Source: a bacterium
GTDB taxonomy: Bacteria > Latescibacterota > Latescibacteria > Latescibacterales > Latescibacteraceae
NCBI GenBank assembly: GCA_021372535.1
Contig: JAJFUH010000036.1
Coordinates: 1-64,000, forward strand
Reading direction: 5' to 3'
DNA: 64,000 bases
The position numbers were made by a program, and so were the translations under genes. This document shows positions 1 to 8,483 of this stretch, one piece after another. The notes beneath the pieces were generated by a model. That model saw only the letters and a program-made list of their open reading frames with translations, was not told where the DNA came from and made no database searches. How positions within the stretch are numbered: the first letter of the stretch is position 1; the number at the start of each line of letters is the position of its first letter.

Positions 1-85
1 TTTTTTCCTGAGCCTGCTCCTTTAAACCATCCAGAAGAAACTGAACTTCCTCTTCCGTGAGAAACTGGATATGGTTCTTTTTCAT
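1..85 (-). CDS. N-terminus of an unknown protein, cut by the window edge
   Basis: The first 28 codons of a minus-strand gene are visible. It starts with ATG at 85-83, preceded by a strong Shine-Dalgarno (GAGGGGGTG) about 4 bases upstream. The visible residues are hydrophilic and helix-prone (MKKNHIQFLTEEEVQFLLDG and onward), with no signal peptide or recognisable motif. The good ribosome site makes a real cytoplasmic protein likely, but no family can be named from this fragment. Confidence 0.5.
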   Translation of the reverse strand, partial: MKKNHIQFLTEEEVQFLLDGLKEQAQEK

Positions 86-521
86 GCTACACCCCCTCAA
101 ATCTTACTGCAGATGAACGGTTTATGTCGAATACTGAAATTGTCCTTTTTTAACGTGCTCTATATCAATAATCGGCACTCACGGTTCTCTTCTTAACTTA
201 ATTTTACATGAATCTGAAAAAAATTATTGAAGTGAAAGCGTAAAAGGGATTTTCGCGGTTTATTGAGGAGTGGCAGGGCAATCATGAATTGCCCTTATAT
301 GAAGTTACGTCAAGTGAAGTAATAACCTGTGCAACAGGCGCTGAAATAAATTCAGGATGACATGAGCACCGTCATGCCGAGCCAGTCTCAGCATCTTTTG
401 GAATTACTATGGTTAATTATGTTACCTGTACGGCTGCAACCTGAAATCAGGGTAGAGTTCCCTTGAAAACGGGAGCTATACCATCCTATACTGCACCGGA
501 GTAAACAGGTCTGCCTGTATC
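86..521. other. gene-free gap with a hairpin and a dispersed repeat
   Basis: No convincing coding frame lies between the partial left gene and the end of the lipoprotein gene. The stretch holds a perfect 7-bp hairpin (GGGCAAT/ATTGCCC, 276-294, loop of 5) without a clear T-tract, and one copy of a 140-bp dispersed repeat at 304-443. The left part is AT-rich and otherwise featureless. Confidence 0.6.
304..443 (+). repeat. dispersed intergenic repeat A, copy 1 (about 140 bp)
   Basis: Read side by side, this stretch matches 7948-8087 over its whole length, sharing GTGAAGTAATAA, TGAAATAAATTCAGG, TGACATG, GTCATGC, CAGCATCT and GGTTAATTATGTTA. In this copy the two internal stem-loops have mismatches, so it looks older or more decayed than copy 2. 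It encodes nothing. Confidence 0.8.
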
Positions 522-2183
522 TTACGGGCACATTGATTTGAGTAAGTTTCTCAGTTCCATCAATCCTTTTCCGGTCTCTCGGGAGATACGGAAATTCATC
601 ACGGGGACAGTATATGGAATGACTGCGGCCTTACTTTCGCCAACAACAGGTTTGTCACGATAGAACCGGAGCATATCCGAATCGAGAAGCACCGCAGTGT
701 GTTCGAGATCCGCCATTGAATAGTCGAGGCGTATAAGGCCGAGCCCTTTTGTAAGCCACCAGTTTTTCACCGAGTTCGATGTGGTGATCGTGAGATTGAC
801 AGCGCTGTAAAGTCCTTTGTCCGTCTGGACGAATTTGGGCGAACTGATATCGGTCTGCGTATCAATAACAAACGATTCAGCGAAAACTGAAGAAGGTGTG
901 TTGAAATAGATGTAACTCCACTCGGTTTCGGCTCTGGTCGATGAGGTGAATGACAGTTCTTCCGAGAGATTCGTCATATTTTTAAGAATCAGGTATCGCG
1001 GAGAATACACGGTTGTTATGTTCATAATAAGATATGGTTTATCGGCGTCGCTTTCATTCCATTCACGGGTTTCCTCGGTTGTTTCGGTGATATAAATGCT
1101 GTTGTTGTCTTCCACAATGGTATCGATGAGCGTATAACGAAAATGTTTGATAACCAGGCCGATAGTGATGTCATATTCAATCACCGATTTCCGTCTTTTT
1201 TTATCATCGATGGAAATGGTAAAGTCTTTCATTTCCCATAATTCATTGACATTATTGCCGTTAACAACATAGAATGTGGGTGTCAGATGACGGTATTTCC
1301 ATGAGGAATTTTCCAGGAGCGGGAAATAGGAGTCAGGATTGTAATCTGCCACGACAATAAGTATTTTTGACCGGCTGGTTTTATTGTCGGAATCGACACC
1401 TTCAAACGTGATAATATGATTTCCCACGGAGAGTGTTTCAACGGTGATGAGTTTTCCGCCGCCGAGATTGCCATCGAGGTTCGATGACCAGACAAGCTGG
1501 CTGTCCGGGAGCTCGCCATCCTCATAATCGATACCGGTACCTTTAAAAGTGATACTGTACGGTCCGAAAACAGAGTTATCCGATGGTTCGGAAATCGTTA
1601 TCACCGGCGGTTCGGAGGTGAGAACGAAATCAATGCCTTTATAGCTGTCTGCATCAAGGACTATATTACTGTTGACAGGCGCCAACCCGGAACGCTCGAT
1701 CACCACCTGATATGAACGGACCGGTACATTGGTCAGATATGCAATTCCTGAATCATCGGTGACCGCATTCTGGGTTTCCGGTTTTGTTATGATCGAGGTG
1801 TTCTTTGCCGGACGATTAACTTCATCTCTAACGAATACTTTAAGCTGAGAAATGATAATGAAATGCAGATCACTGGTTTTCGTGCTTTCAAGTTTGGTAT
1901 ACTGGTTGAATTCAGGGGAACCGGCTTTGTTCACGATAACATTGTAGCTTCGCGATACGATGTTTTTAAATGTTGCGTTACCGGACGTATCCGTAGTGAT
2001 TGTCTGAGTTTGCGGACTGGTTGTAACCACCGCGCCCTCAATCGGCTCGCCGAATTCGTTGGTAACCCGGACATAAATGGTTGAAGTGTTATCCGGGTCA
2101 ACGGATTTTTTGTCACTGCACCCCGATATCAACAGAAAAGTCCCGGCCAGAAGTGTCAGGAGTATGTGTGTGTATGTTTTCAT
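522..2183 (-). CDS. lipoprotein with two carboxypeptidase-regulatory-like domains
   Basis: The 553-residue product begins with a lipoprotein signal peptide whose lipobox is LISGC (Cys22), so it should be exported and lipid-anchored. Two consecutive CnaB/carboxypeptidase-regulatory-like beta domains follow at about residues 35-110 and 110-190; both show the TDxSG-turn pattern (TTDTSGNATF, VTDDSGIAYL). An Ig/PKD-like segment lies at about 193-280. The remaining 270 residues are beta-rich and I do not recognise them. The gene lies 9 bases downstream of the M6-like peptidase gene on the same strand, so the two probably form an operon. The start ATG has a weak GAGAG upstream. The specific role is unknown; a surface or cell-wall adhesion-type function is only a guess. 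Confidence 0.85.
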   Translation of the reverse strand: MKTYTHILLTLLAGTFLLISGCSDKKSVDPDNTSTIYVRVTNEFGEPIEGAVVTTSPQTQTITTDTSGNATFKNIVSRSYNVIVNKAGSPEFNQYTKLESTKTSDLHFIIISQLKVFVRDEVNRPAKNTSIITKPETQNAVTDDSGIAYLTNVPVRSYQVVIERSGLAPVNSNIVLDADSYKGIDFVLTSEPPVITISEPSDNSVFGPYSITFKGTGIDYEDGELPDSQLVWSSNLDGNLGGGKLITVETLSVGNHIITFEGVDSDNKTSRSKILIVVADYNPDSYFPLLENSSWKYRHLTPTFYVVNGNNVNELWEMKDFTISIDDKKRRKSVIEYDITIGLVIKHFRYTLIDTIVEDNNSIYITETTEETREWNESDADKPYLIMNITTVYSPRYLILKNMTNLSEELSFTSSTRAETEWSYIYFNTPSSVFAESFVIDTQTDISSPKFVQTDKGLYSAVNLTITTSNSVKNWWLTKGLGLIRLDYSMADLEHTAVLLDSDMLRFYRDKPVVGESKAAVIPYTVPVMNFRISRETGKGLMELRNLLKSMCP

Positions 2184-2192
2184 ATATCACTC

Positions 2193-4301
2193 TCACTTTA
2201 TAAGTGTAAATTTTCTGATATCCGACAGGGCCATCCCGCTCAGGCGATACATATACATTCCGGAAGGCAGGTTTGAAGCATCGAGCCTCAATGAATGCAT
2301 TCCCGCTTCCTTGAATCCCTGATCGACAAGCATGACCCGCTGACCGAGAATGTTATATACTTCCAGTCTCGCGGGACCGCCGGTTGAAAGTATATATGAT
2401 ACAGTTGTCTGACTGTTGAAGGGATTGGGATAATTCTGCATCAAATCGATACCGATAACAGCCGGCGGCGTTTCGCTGTCGGTCTCCGCATATACTTTCT
2501 GAACCCAGCGAATGGTGCCGCTTGAACCGAGATCGCCCGGTCTGGCTCCAAAATCACTGATAATGGAGTTAAACTCGGTCGGTGATATGAACTTCCTTGC
2601 AATCCGCACATTTGAATTATCCGTGTTGTCTGCGAGAAGATACCGTTCAACCGCTTTCTGTGCTTCATAGGATTTGATAAAATGGAGCGGATCGATGTAC
2701 ATATTATCGTTTTTGATCGTAACAAGGATATCCGGTTTTTCACTTAATCCGAAATTGACAAGATATATTTCTTTTATCCAACTCGTGAGATACTGGTTAT
2801 TGTATGACGCGTTGGATCTCTGGAATCCAAGGCCGATTGTCGGTGCATCGTCCGGAGTTCTGTCCGGTATGGGAGGGATGTAACAGTCAAATACCATTTC
2901 ATCGCCTTCCGGGTGGATGTTGTATATTTCAATGCCGGTCGGCCTGTTTGTTTTATGCGAATATGTATTCGGGTTGGTTTCGGTACCGAAGTTTTTAAAC
3001 GTTACACCGTCAAAAACATCAGTTGCATCTCCCTGGTTCCCGAAGTGGTTTCTGGTATATGTGTAATCGTGCGCCCAGAAATCGAGGTTGTCGCTGCCCT
3101 TCAAAGGATCGGGAATCTCGCCGTACGGATAGCCTTTATCGATAAATCTTCCATCGGCGCACTCGAGGTCGACCAGTTTTTCCTTTTCGGTAACGTTACT
3201 CCCTTTTTCGTCAACGTGGTAGATCAGAATTCCACTCCTGGGTATCTGACGGTCGTAATAGTTACCGCCTATTTTACTGCGGTATTCAATAAGGTAATAT
3301 TCCGATGAGGTAATCCAGAGACGGAATATTTTCCCGTCCGGATGACCCACATCTTTCATCCTCACGCCCTGGTGGATACCGTAAATATCAACAAGGTTGG
3401 CATTGTATGGACCGACGCAATTCATCATGATACGGTTGTATGCCGATGGTCCGACGGGGCCGTCATGCTCATCCCATCCGAGGGCGCCGCGGGAGAGTAT
3501 GTCCCAGTACCCGAGGCCCGAGGAATCGCTTTCGGGTGTGACATAGGTTTTATCCATGAGATCAACGGCGCCGTATGCATGGGCAAGCTCGGCAATGATC
3601 GTGCCGACTGCTTCGTTTTTGGTAGCGGCGGTTGAAATACAACCCGATGTTTTATCTATTATGATATGGTCGCCCGTCCTGTTTCTGTCGCTTGTCCGAT
3701 AAGGATCGATCAGTCCAAGGTACATGACTCCCGTGGCGAGCTGCTGAATGAAATCATATGGCCGCGACCTGGGCATGAAAATCATGTAATCGACATACCC
3801 GTCATCATCCCCCGAATTGGGGATACCGTCGGGGCCTTCATTGTCAAAAAGCCCGAAGTTTATTGTCGGATCGGCATCGAGCTGCATGACAAGATCATGA
3901 GAATAGGTAAATACATTGTCATAATACGATGAATCCGAGGGAAGCTCGTATCGTCTGGGAAGATATTCACCGGTTACCTTGTACTGCCCGAACGAGACCG
4001 AATCGAAAAAATGCGGTATGCTTCCGATATTTCCGCTGAATAAATCTTTTGCCCATGAGGGTGCGAGTGTGTCGCCGGGAGCTTCACCTTTGAATTTGGT
4101 AAAAACGACGACAACGTGGACGGGATTGAGTTTCCGCGGCCAGTTAATGGCGTCCGCAGCGGCTTTCTGCATAAATTCTTCGTACGTTGGTTTTTCTGCC
4201 AGATCCGAGCCCTGGCTGCAGATGGCCGACCCGAGTATCATCAGTAAACCGGCGATAATCCCGGGGATCGATCTGGGTTGTATAATTCGTTCTATCATCA
4301 T
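2193..4301 (-). CDS. M6-like metallopeptidase homologue with T9SS sorting domain, altered active site
   Basis: The 702-residue protein has an N-terminal signal peptide (hydrophobic core about residues 12-28) and an M6/immune-inhibitor-A-like body, including an acidic DDDGYVDY calcium-type turn near 165-172. A T9SS type A sorting domain occupies about the last 80 residues (NYPNPFNSQT, then VYNILGQRV, SGMYMYRL). In M6 peptidases the zinc site is HExxH; here the aligned segment is AELAH at residues 237-241. The first zinc-binding His is therefore Ala (GCC on the minus strand at 3593-3591), while the Glu and second His remain. The context AHAYGAVDLMD still matches the family. It may be a non-catalytic or altered peptidase exported through the type IX system and attached or released at the surface. 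It leads an operon with the downstream lipoprotein gene. A weak AGGA site precedes the ATG. Confidence 0.85.
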   Translation of the reverse strand: MMIERIIQPRSIPGIIAGLLMILGSAICSQGSDLAEKPTYEEFMQKAAADAINWPRKLNPVHVVVVFTKFKGEAPGDTLAPSWAKDLFSGNIGSIPHFFDSVSFGQYKVTGEYLPRRYELPSDSSYYDNVFTYSHDLVMQLDADPTINFGLFDNEGPDGIPNSGDDDGYVDYMIFMPRSRPYDFIQQLATGVMYLGLIDPYRTSDRNRTGDHIIIDKTSGCISTAATKNEAVGTIIAELAHAYGAVDLMDKTYVTPESDSSGLGYWDILSRGALGWDEHDGPVGPSAYNRIMMNCVGPYNANLVDIYGIHQGVRMKDVGHPDGKIFRLWITSSEYYLIEYRSKIGGNYYDRQIPRSGILIYHVDEKGSNVTEKEKLVDLECADGRFIDKGYPYGEIPDPLKGSDNLDFWAHDYTYTRNHFGNQGDATDVFDGVTFKNFGTETNPNTYSHKTNRPTGIEIYNIHPEGDEMVFDCYIPPIPDRTPDDAPTIGLGFQRSNASYNNQYLTSWIKEIYLVNFGLSEKPDILVTIKNDNMYIDPLHFIKSYEAQKAVERYLLADNTDNSNVRIARKFISPTEFNSIISDFGARPGDLGSSGTIRWVQKVYAETDSETPPAVIGIDLMQNYPNPFNSQTTVSYILSTGGPARLEVYNILGQRVMLVDQGFKEAGMHSLRLDASNLPSGMYMYRLSGMALSDIRKFTLIK

Positions 4302-4960
4302 AGTATCCTGTCGAGTTATTAAATATTCATAATACTGTTAAAACCGGGTATTTTTTATTGCAAATATTTAACTCGCTTGAGCGGAATTAGTTCCATATGT
4401 ATAATATACATTACTATATTTCCGTTTCATATGTTATTTTTAGTGCTCATCAATAGACTTATTAAAATCATTGTTTCATTTTCCCCGCACATTCCTTTTT
4501 TGGATTCTATCCGAAAAAAGAGCAATAACTGTTCCGGTTTATATAAGTTCATCAATAACATAATGATACCATAATAAATAATTTCGCATACCGTAAGAAG
4601 TGTTCAAAAACGGACATTCGGTGTACCGCGGATGAACATTTTTAATTATATGATTGTATTAATGTTAGAGCATAATAATTTTCTGCGTCATAAATTTGTT
4701 TTTATGTATTCTAAAAGGAATGTGTCTCCTGTACAGGCATGGTGGAAGCCCATGCACTGCATATACCCGAAAAGGACGGTGAGGAATGTTCTGCGTTGTA
4801 AATGTATGTCCTGCAATACTACTTTTTTCCGTTCTTGCTTTTTGTGATGTTTTATCGAAGCAAGTATTTATTATTGCATGCAGGGAATGTTCGTGCTATT
4901 TTCTTGAAAATCTATTCTTGCGGGTTAAATTCTATATAAATAAACATCGAGGTACGCAGT
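4302..4960. other. AT-rich divergent intergenic region with hairpins
   Basis: This 659-base stretch separates the minus-strand peptidase operon from the plus-strand UroD-like gene. The short open frames here are AT-rich, lack ribosome sites and resemble no family, so I do not call genes. It contains an imperfect hairpin at 4601-4638 (outer arms TGTTCA/TGAACA, inner arms CGGACA/TGTaCCG), a 10-bp palindrome CCTGTACAGG at 4728-4737, and GCATGG/CCATGC arms at 4737-4755. These could be operator sites for the divergent genes, but no regulator can be assigned. Confidence 0.5.
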
Positions 4961-6157
4961 ATGAAATCAATCGAGCGGTTCAACCGCTGTATGCACTACC
5001 AGCCGGTCGACCATGTGGTCGATATGGAGTTCGGGTATTGGGAAGAGATGCACATACTCTGGCAGAGTGAAGGTCTTCCTCCGGGTCTCGGAATCCACGG
5101 AAACATGGAATCGCATTTTGGTCTTGAATCCCGCTATTTACCTTCAAATGCCGTGCTCACCCACGAGCAGATGGAGCTCTATTTCGGTTTTGAGCGGCGT
5201 TATCGCCCTCCGGTCAATACCCTTCTCCAACCCGATTTCACTATCGAAGAAATAGAAATCCGGAACGGATACCGCTATTACTACGATGCCGATCATGTTC
5301 TGTGCCGTGTCCCGGCGGATGGTGTCACAACCATGCCCGAGCATCTCGAATATCCCCTGAAGAGCCGTAAAGACTGGGAAACCGTCTTCAAGCCGAGGTT
5401 CGACCCGGACACTCCCGGCCGTTATCCGGACAATCTGGCCGAGCACATGGATTTCGTGCTCTCCAAAGACTATATGTCATGGCTGTATATCGGCTCACTC
5501 TTTGGGCGTCTCCGTAATTTTGTCGGATTCCAGGAAGTCTGCTACATGATTTACGACGATCCCGGTCTTGTCGATGAAATCATCCAGCATCTGGCCGATC
5601 TGACCTGTGCGGTTCTCGAACGGACACTGCCGCTTATGCAGGGAAAGGTTCTGACAGCCCATTTCTGGGAGGATATCTGTTTCAACATGGGGCCGATGAT
5701 CTCTCCTGAGTATTTCGGCAGTCACGTTGTTCCCCGTTACCGTCAGATTACTGATATCCTGCGACGGTACGGTATCGATACGGTGATTGTTGACTGCGAC
5801 GGCTGGATCGGGCCGCTTATAAACGGCTGGCTCGATGGGGGAGTGAACATCATGTTCCCCCTTGAGCGGGCAGGCGGGTCAGACCCCGTGATGCTGCGGA
5901 AAAAGTACGGCCGCCAGCTTCTCCTCATGGGCGGCATCGACAAGCGGAAGATCGCCCTTGGCGGGGACGACATCGTCCGGGAGCTCGAATATCTTGCTCC
6001 CCTTGTCGAGGAAGGCGGATTTATTCCTCACTGCGATCATCTCTGCCCGGCGGATGTCACACTCGAGAAATACCGGTACTACCTGAAAAAGAAACGTGAG
6101 ATATTCGGTATTCCGCAGCGTGAGGAACGCGTACGGAAATATCCCTGTGACCGGTGA
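4961..6157 (+). CDS. UroD-family protein (uroporphyrinogen decarboxylase / corrinoid methyltransferase type)
   Basis: The 398-residue protein is cytoplasmic and follows the UroD-like TIM-barrel plan: N-terminal SIERFNRCMHYQPVDHV, the central SWLYIGSLFGRLRNFVGFQE, VDCDGWIGPLINGW near 280-293, then MGGIDKRKIA and the C-terminal IPHCDHLCPADVT. Real HemE enzymes are about 340-350 residues and sit with other haem genes. This longer form, next to a transporter and with no haem genes nearby, resembles the large UroD-like group that includes corrinoid-dependent methyltransferases, so substrate and reaction are open. A GAGGT ribosome site lies about 8 bases before the ATG. The SSS symporter gene follows 120 bases downstream on the same strand and is probably functionally linked. 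Confidence 0.8.
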   Translation: MKSIERFNRCMHYQPVDHVVDMEFGYWEEMHILWQSEGLPPGLGIHGNMESHFGLESRYLPSNAVLTHEQMELYFGFERRYRPPVNTLLQPDFTIEEIEIRNGYRYYYDADHVLCRVPADGVTTMPEHLEYPLKSRKDWETVFKPRFDPDTPGRYPDNLAEHMDFVLSKDYMSWLYIGSLFGRLRNFVGFQEVCYMIYDDPGLVDEIIQHLADLTCAVLERTLPLMQGKVLTAHFWEDICFNMGPMISPEYFGSHVVPRYRQITDILRRYGIDTVIVDCDGWIGPLINGWLDGGVNIMFPLERAGGSDPVMLRKKYGRQLLLMGGIDKRKIALGGDDIVRELEYLAPLVEEGGFIPHCDHLCPADVTLEKYRYYLKKKREIFGIPQREERVRKYPCDR

Positions 6158-6277
6158 CAGGGGCAGCGGGCGGAATCGATACGGTGTTATGGATTTTCCA
6201 ATGCTCGCGGTGATTGAGAAATTTACGAGATGAACCACCATGTGAAAAGCTTCTGATGCTGTGAAAGGATACTCCTG

Positions 6278-7852
6278 ATGGAACCCGGATACCTGCTTCC
6301 CATCGAATGGGCTATGATGATATGCTTAGTTGTTGGCGTTCTGGCCTGGGGAATCTACATGAAGGGGAAGATAGTTGATCTCGGCGACTCCTTTCTCGCC
6401 GGACGGAAAGTTCCGGGTATAGTCGCTTCAGTTTCAACGATTGCCACCAATTTTAACACGAATGATTTCATCGGCGGCGTCGGAGCGGCGTATGCCATGG
6501 GTTTCGTCATGGTTCACAGCAATCTCCTGAGCTGTTTCATCCTCATATTTCTCAGCTTTTTTCTCCTCAGACGGATTCGCGGAGCAAACGTTTTTACCCT
6601 CGGCGAATGGCTGAGAAAGCGGTATTCGCCTGCTGTGGGAAACATCTACAGCATGCTCTGGGCATTCGTCTGGATGCTCGTCAACCTCGGACTGTACATT
6701 TATTCCGGCGCGCTTGTTCTCCATACCCTTGTGGGCTGGAATCTCTATGTCTCGATTGTCGTTCTGACAGCGATTGCCGCAACCTATACACTCCTCGGCG
6801 GATTCGGCGCGGTGGTGGCGACCGATGTGCTCCAGATGGTGCTGATGTTTTTCCCTTACCTGTTTCTCGTTCCACGGATATGGGTGGCGGCGGGCGGTAT
6901 CACGGGCATGCGCTCCGGAACTCCTCCTGAAATCACTGATGTCTGGACATCCGGCAGCCCGTTCGGACATATCGGGGTCGTTCTCTCAGGCGCGTTTCTT
7001 CTTTCCATGAGCTACTGGGCGAGTGAAGCCCAGATCATTCAACGGCCGCTGTCGGCGAAGAGTGTGAACGATTCGACGGTGTCGTACCTCGGTGTCGGAT
7101 TCTGGCATGCGCTCGTTTCGCCGCTCATCATTGTCATCCCGGGAATTGCGGCGCTCAAGCTTCACCCGGGGCTGCCGAACAACGATTTCGCCATGCCCAT
7201 GCTGATTCGTGATCTGGTGCCGCGCGGCCTGTACGGGCTTACGATCGTCGGTCTCATGGCGGGATTCCTGTCGAGCGCCGATTCCCAGATCAATGCGTTC
7301 TGCACGATGTTTATCTCCGATATTTATAAACGTATGATCGTGAAAAACCGCTCGACAAGGCATTATCTGACCGCCTCCACGGTCGCCGGAGGGATATTTA
7401 CGACCGCCGCAATTCTCACCGCAGTTGCCTTCAGCTTTGCGCGGCACGGGATGATGCTCATGGCTCTGTCAATCCTTGCCACCATCATGCCGCCCTCTGC
7501 AGCGGTCATTTTACTCGGTGTTCTCTGGAAACGCATCGGTAAAACCGGGGCACTGTGGGGGATGCTGTCGGGATTCGCGATCGGGCTTGTGCTTGTTGTG
7601 CTCGATTTTCTCGGGTTACTGTCGAACATAGCCGGGAATACCATGTATTTCCGCGCCTCGGTGACATTTCTCGGGTCGGTTGCGGTTACCGTTCTGGTAA
7701 GCCTGATTATACACGAACAGTCTCCGGATATGGTTACCGAACCTCAAAAGGATGCGCCCCCCGGGCGGCTTTTCGAGAATCCGAAGTTTCTGGCTGTCCT
7801 GCTGTTTATTGCAGCCGTATCGATGTATGCGTTCCTGACGTTTGCGTTTTGA
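6278..7852 (+). CDS. sodium:solute symporter, SSS family
   Basis: The 524-residue inner-membrane protein has about 13 hydrophobic segments and typical SSS features: the DSFLAGRKVPG start after TM1, NFNTNDFIGGVGAAY in TM2, and GFLSSADSQINAF, where SSADS belongs to the sodium site in TM8. It should import an organic solute with Na+. The substrate cannot be read from sequence; the neighbouring UroD-like gene suggests a small metabolite, perhaps methylated, but that is inference. An AAAGGA ribosome site precedes the ATG. The last 50 residues include a final membrane segment (FLAVLLFIAAVSMYAFL). Intergenic repeats follow the gene. Confidence 0.9.
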   Translation: MEPGYLLPIEWAMMICLVVGVLAWGIYMKGKIVDLGDSFLAGRKVPGIVASVSTIATNFNTNDFIGGVGAAYAMGFVMVHSNLLSCFILIFLSFFLLRRIRGANVFTLGEWLRKRYSPAVGNIYSMLWAFVWMLVNLGLYIYSGALVLHTLVGWNLYVSIVVLTAIAATYTLLGGFGAVVATDVLQMVLMFFPYLFLVPRIWVAAGGITGMRSGTPPEITDVWTSGSPFGHIGVVLSGAFLLSMSYWASEAQIIQRPLSAKSVNDSTVSYLGVGFWHALVSPLIIVIPGIAALKLHPGLPNNDFAMPMLIRDLVPRGLYGLTIVGLMAGFLSSADSQINAFCTMFISDIYKRMIVKNRSTRHYLTASTVAGGIFTTAAILTAVAFSFARHGMMLMALSILATIMPPSAAVILLGVLWKRIGKTGALWGMLSGFAIGLVLVVLDFLGLLSNIAGNTMYFRASVTFLGSVAVTVLVSLIIHEQSPDMVTEPQKDAPPGRLFENPKFLAVLLFIAAVSMYAFLTFAF

Positions 7853-7861
7853 ACCAATCGG

Positions 7862-7920
7862 TTCACGAGGTTCGATAGAACGCGGATTTACGTGGATCGG
7901 GCAGATTGACGTGGATTTGT
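7862..7920 (+). repeat. dispersed intergenic repeat B (CGCGGATTTACG type), copy 1
   Basis: The stretch reads TTCACGAGG..ATAGAACGCGGATTTACGTGGAT and continues with short GGATT-containing units. It matches 8986-9034 on the same strand and 33159-33199 in inverted orientation. It lies directly behind the symporter stop codon and carries no coding frame. Confidence 0.65.
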
Positions 7921-7947
7921 ATTATATGTAAATATCTTAATGCCAAA

Positions 7948-8087
7948 TTGCGTTCAGTGAAGTAATAAAGTGAAGTAACAGACCCTGAAATAAATTCAGG
8001 GTGACATGTGAGTTGTCATGCTGAACTTGTTTCAGCATCTATTGGAATCATTACGGTTAATTATGTTATCTGTTCAAATGCAACTTG
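7948..8087 (+). repeat. dispersed intergenic repeat A, copy 2 (about 140 bp)
   Basis: This is the better preserved partner of 304-443. It folds into two perfect stem-loops: CCCTGAA/TTCAGGG at 7983-8001 (loop of 5) and ATGCTGAA/TTCAGCAT at 8018-8038 (loop of 5). Neither is followed by a T-tract, so they are not classical terminators. No open frame spans it, and its copies lie in unrelated gaps, as expected for a small non-autonomous or REP-like element. Confidence 0.8.
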
Positions 8088-8132
8088 TTATAAATACTAG
8101 TAATTTATATCGATAAACGCAGGATTATAACC

Positions 8133-8336
8133 ATGGAAGACGATCATCCCTTCAAGCTCAATATCGCAATTCCAAACGGCATCATCCTCACCGTCCTCGG
8201 AATTCTCGTTGCCCTGACCCCGCTCGTTCATGATATGATACGACCACATGCACTCATTGACTGGCTTGCAGGCCTGCTGTTGATCGGTGGGGGAGGATCG
8301 AGCCTCTATTTCGGCATACGAAATATGAATAAGTGA
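8133..8336 (+). CDS. small two-helix membrane protein, unknown function
   Basis: The frame encodes 67 residues with two hydrophobic helices (about 15-31, NGIILTVLGILVALTPL; and 43-60, WLAGLLLIGGGGSSLYFG) joined by a short loop containing HDMIRPH. An AGGA ribosome site sits 7 bases before the ATG. The hydrophobic pattern and ribosome site argue for a real inner-membrane protein, but I recognise no family. It stands alone between repeat A and tadA. Confidence 0.6.
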   Translation: MEDDHPFKLNIAIPNGIILTVLGILVALTPLVHDMIRPHALIDWLAGLLLIGGGGSSLYFGIRNMNK

Positions 8337-8435
8337 TGCAGGGATCGAAGAAGATATAATTCAAAAATTGTATTGATATGTGAGTGTTGTATAATCGATG
8401 GACGATTATCGCCAGCCAGATTCTGTCATATTGCC

Positions 8436-8465
8436 TTGACGTGACCGACTGCAATGTTGTATATT
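8436..8465 (+). promoter_or_regulatory. sigma70-type promoter for tadA
   Basis: A -35 TTGACG (8436-8441) and -10 TATATT (8460-8465) are separated by 18 bases. The start site would fall near 8472, only about 12 bases before the tadA ATG, and no Shine-Dalgarno is visible in that interval. A weaker upstream pair (TTGTAT 8368-8373 and TATAAT 8390-8395, spacing 16) could give a longer leader. Confidence 0.55.
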
Positions 8466-8483
8466 TAAGCGCCAAAATTTATC

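Noticed and set aside
4377-4847. Short plus-strand frames in the AT-rich divergent gap
   Set aside because: They lack ribosome sites and resemble no family; composition looks intergenic.
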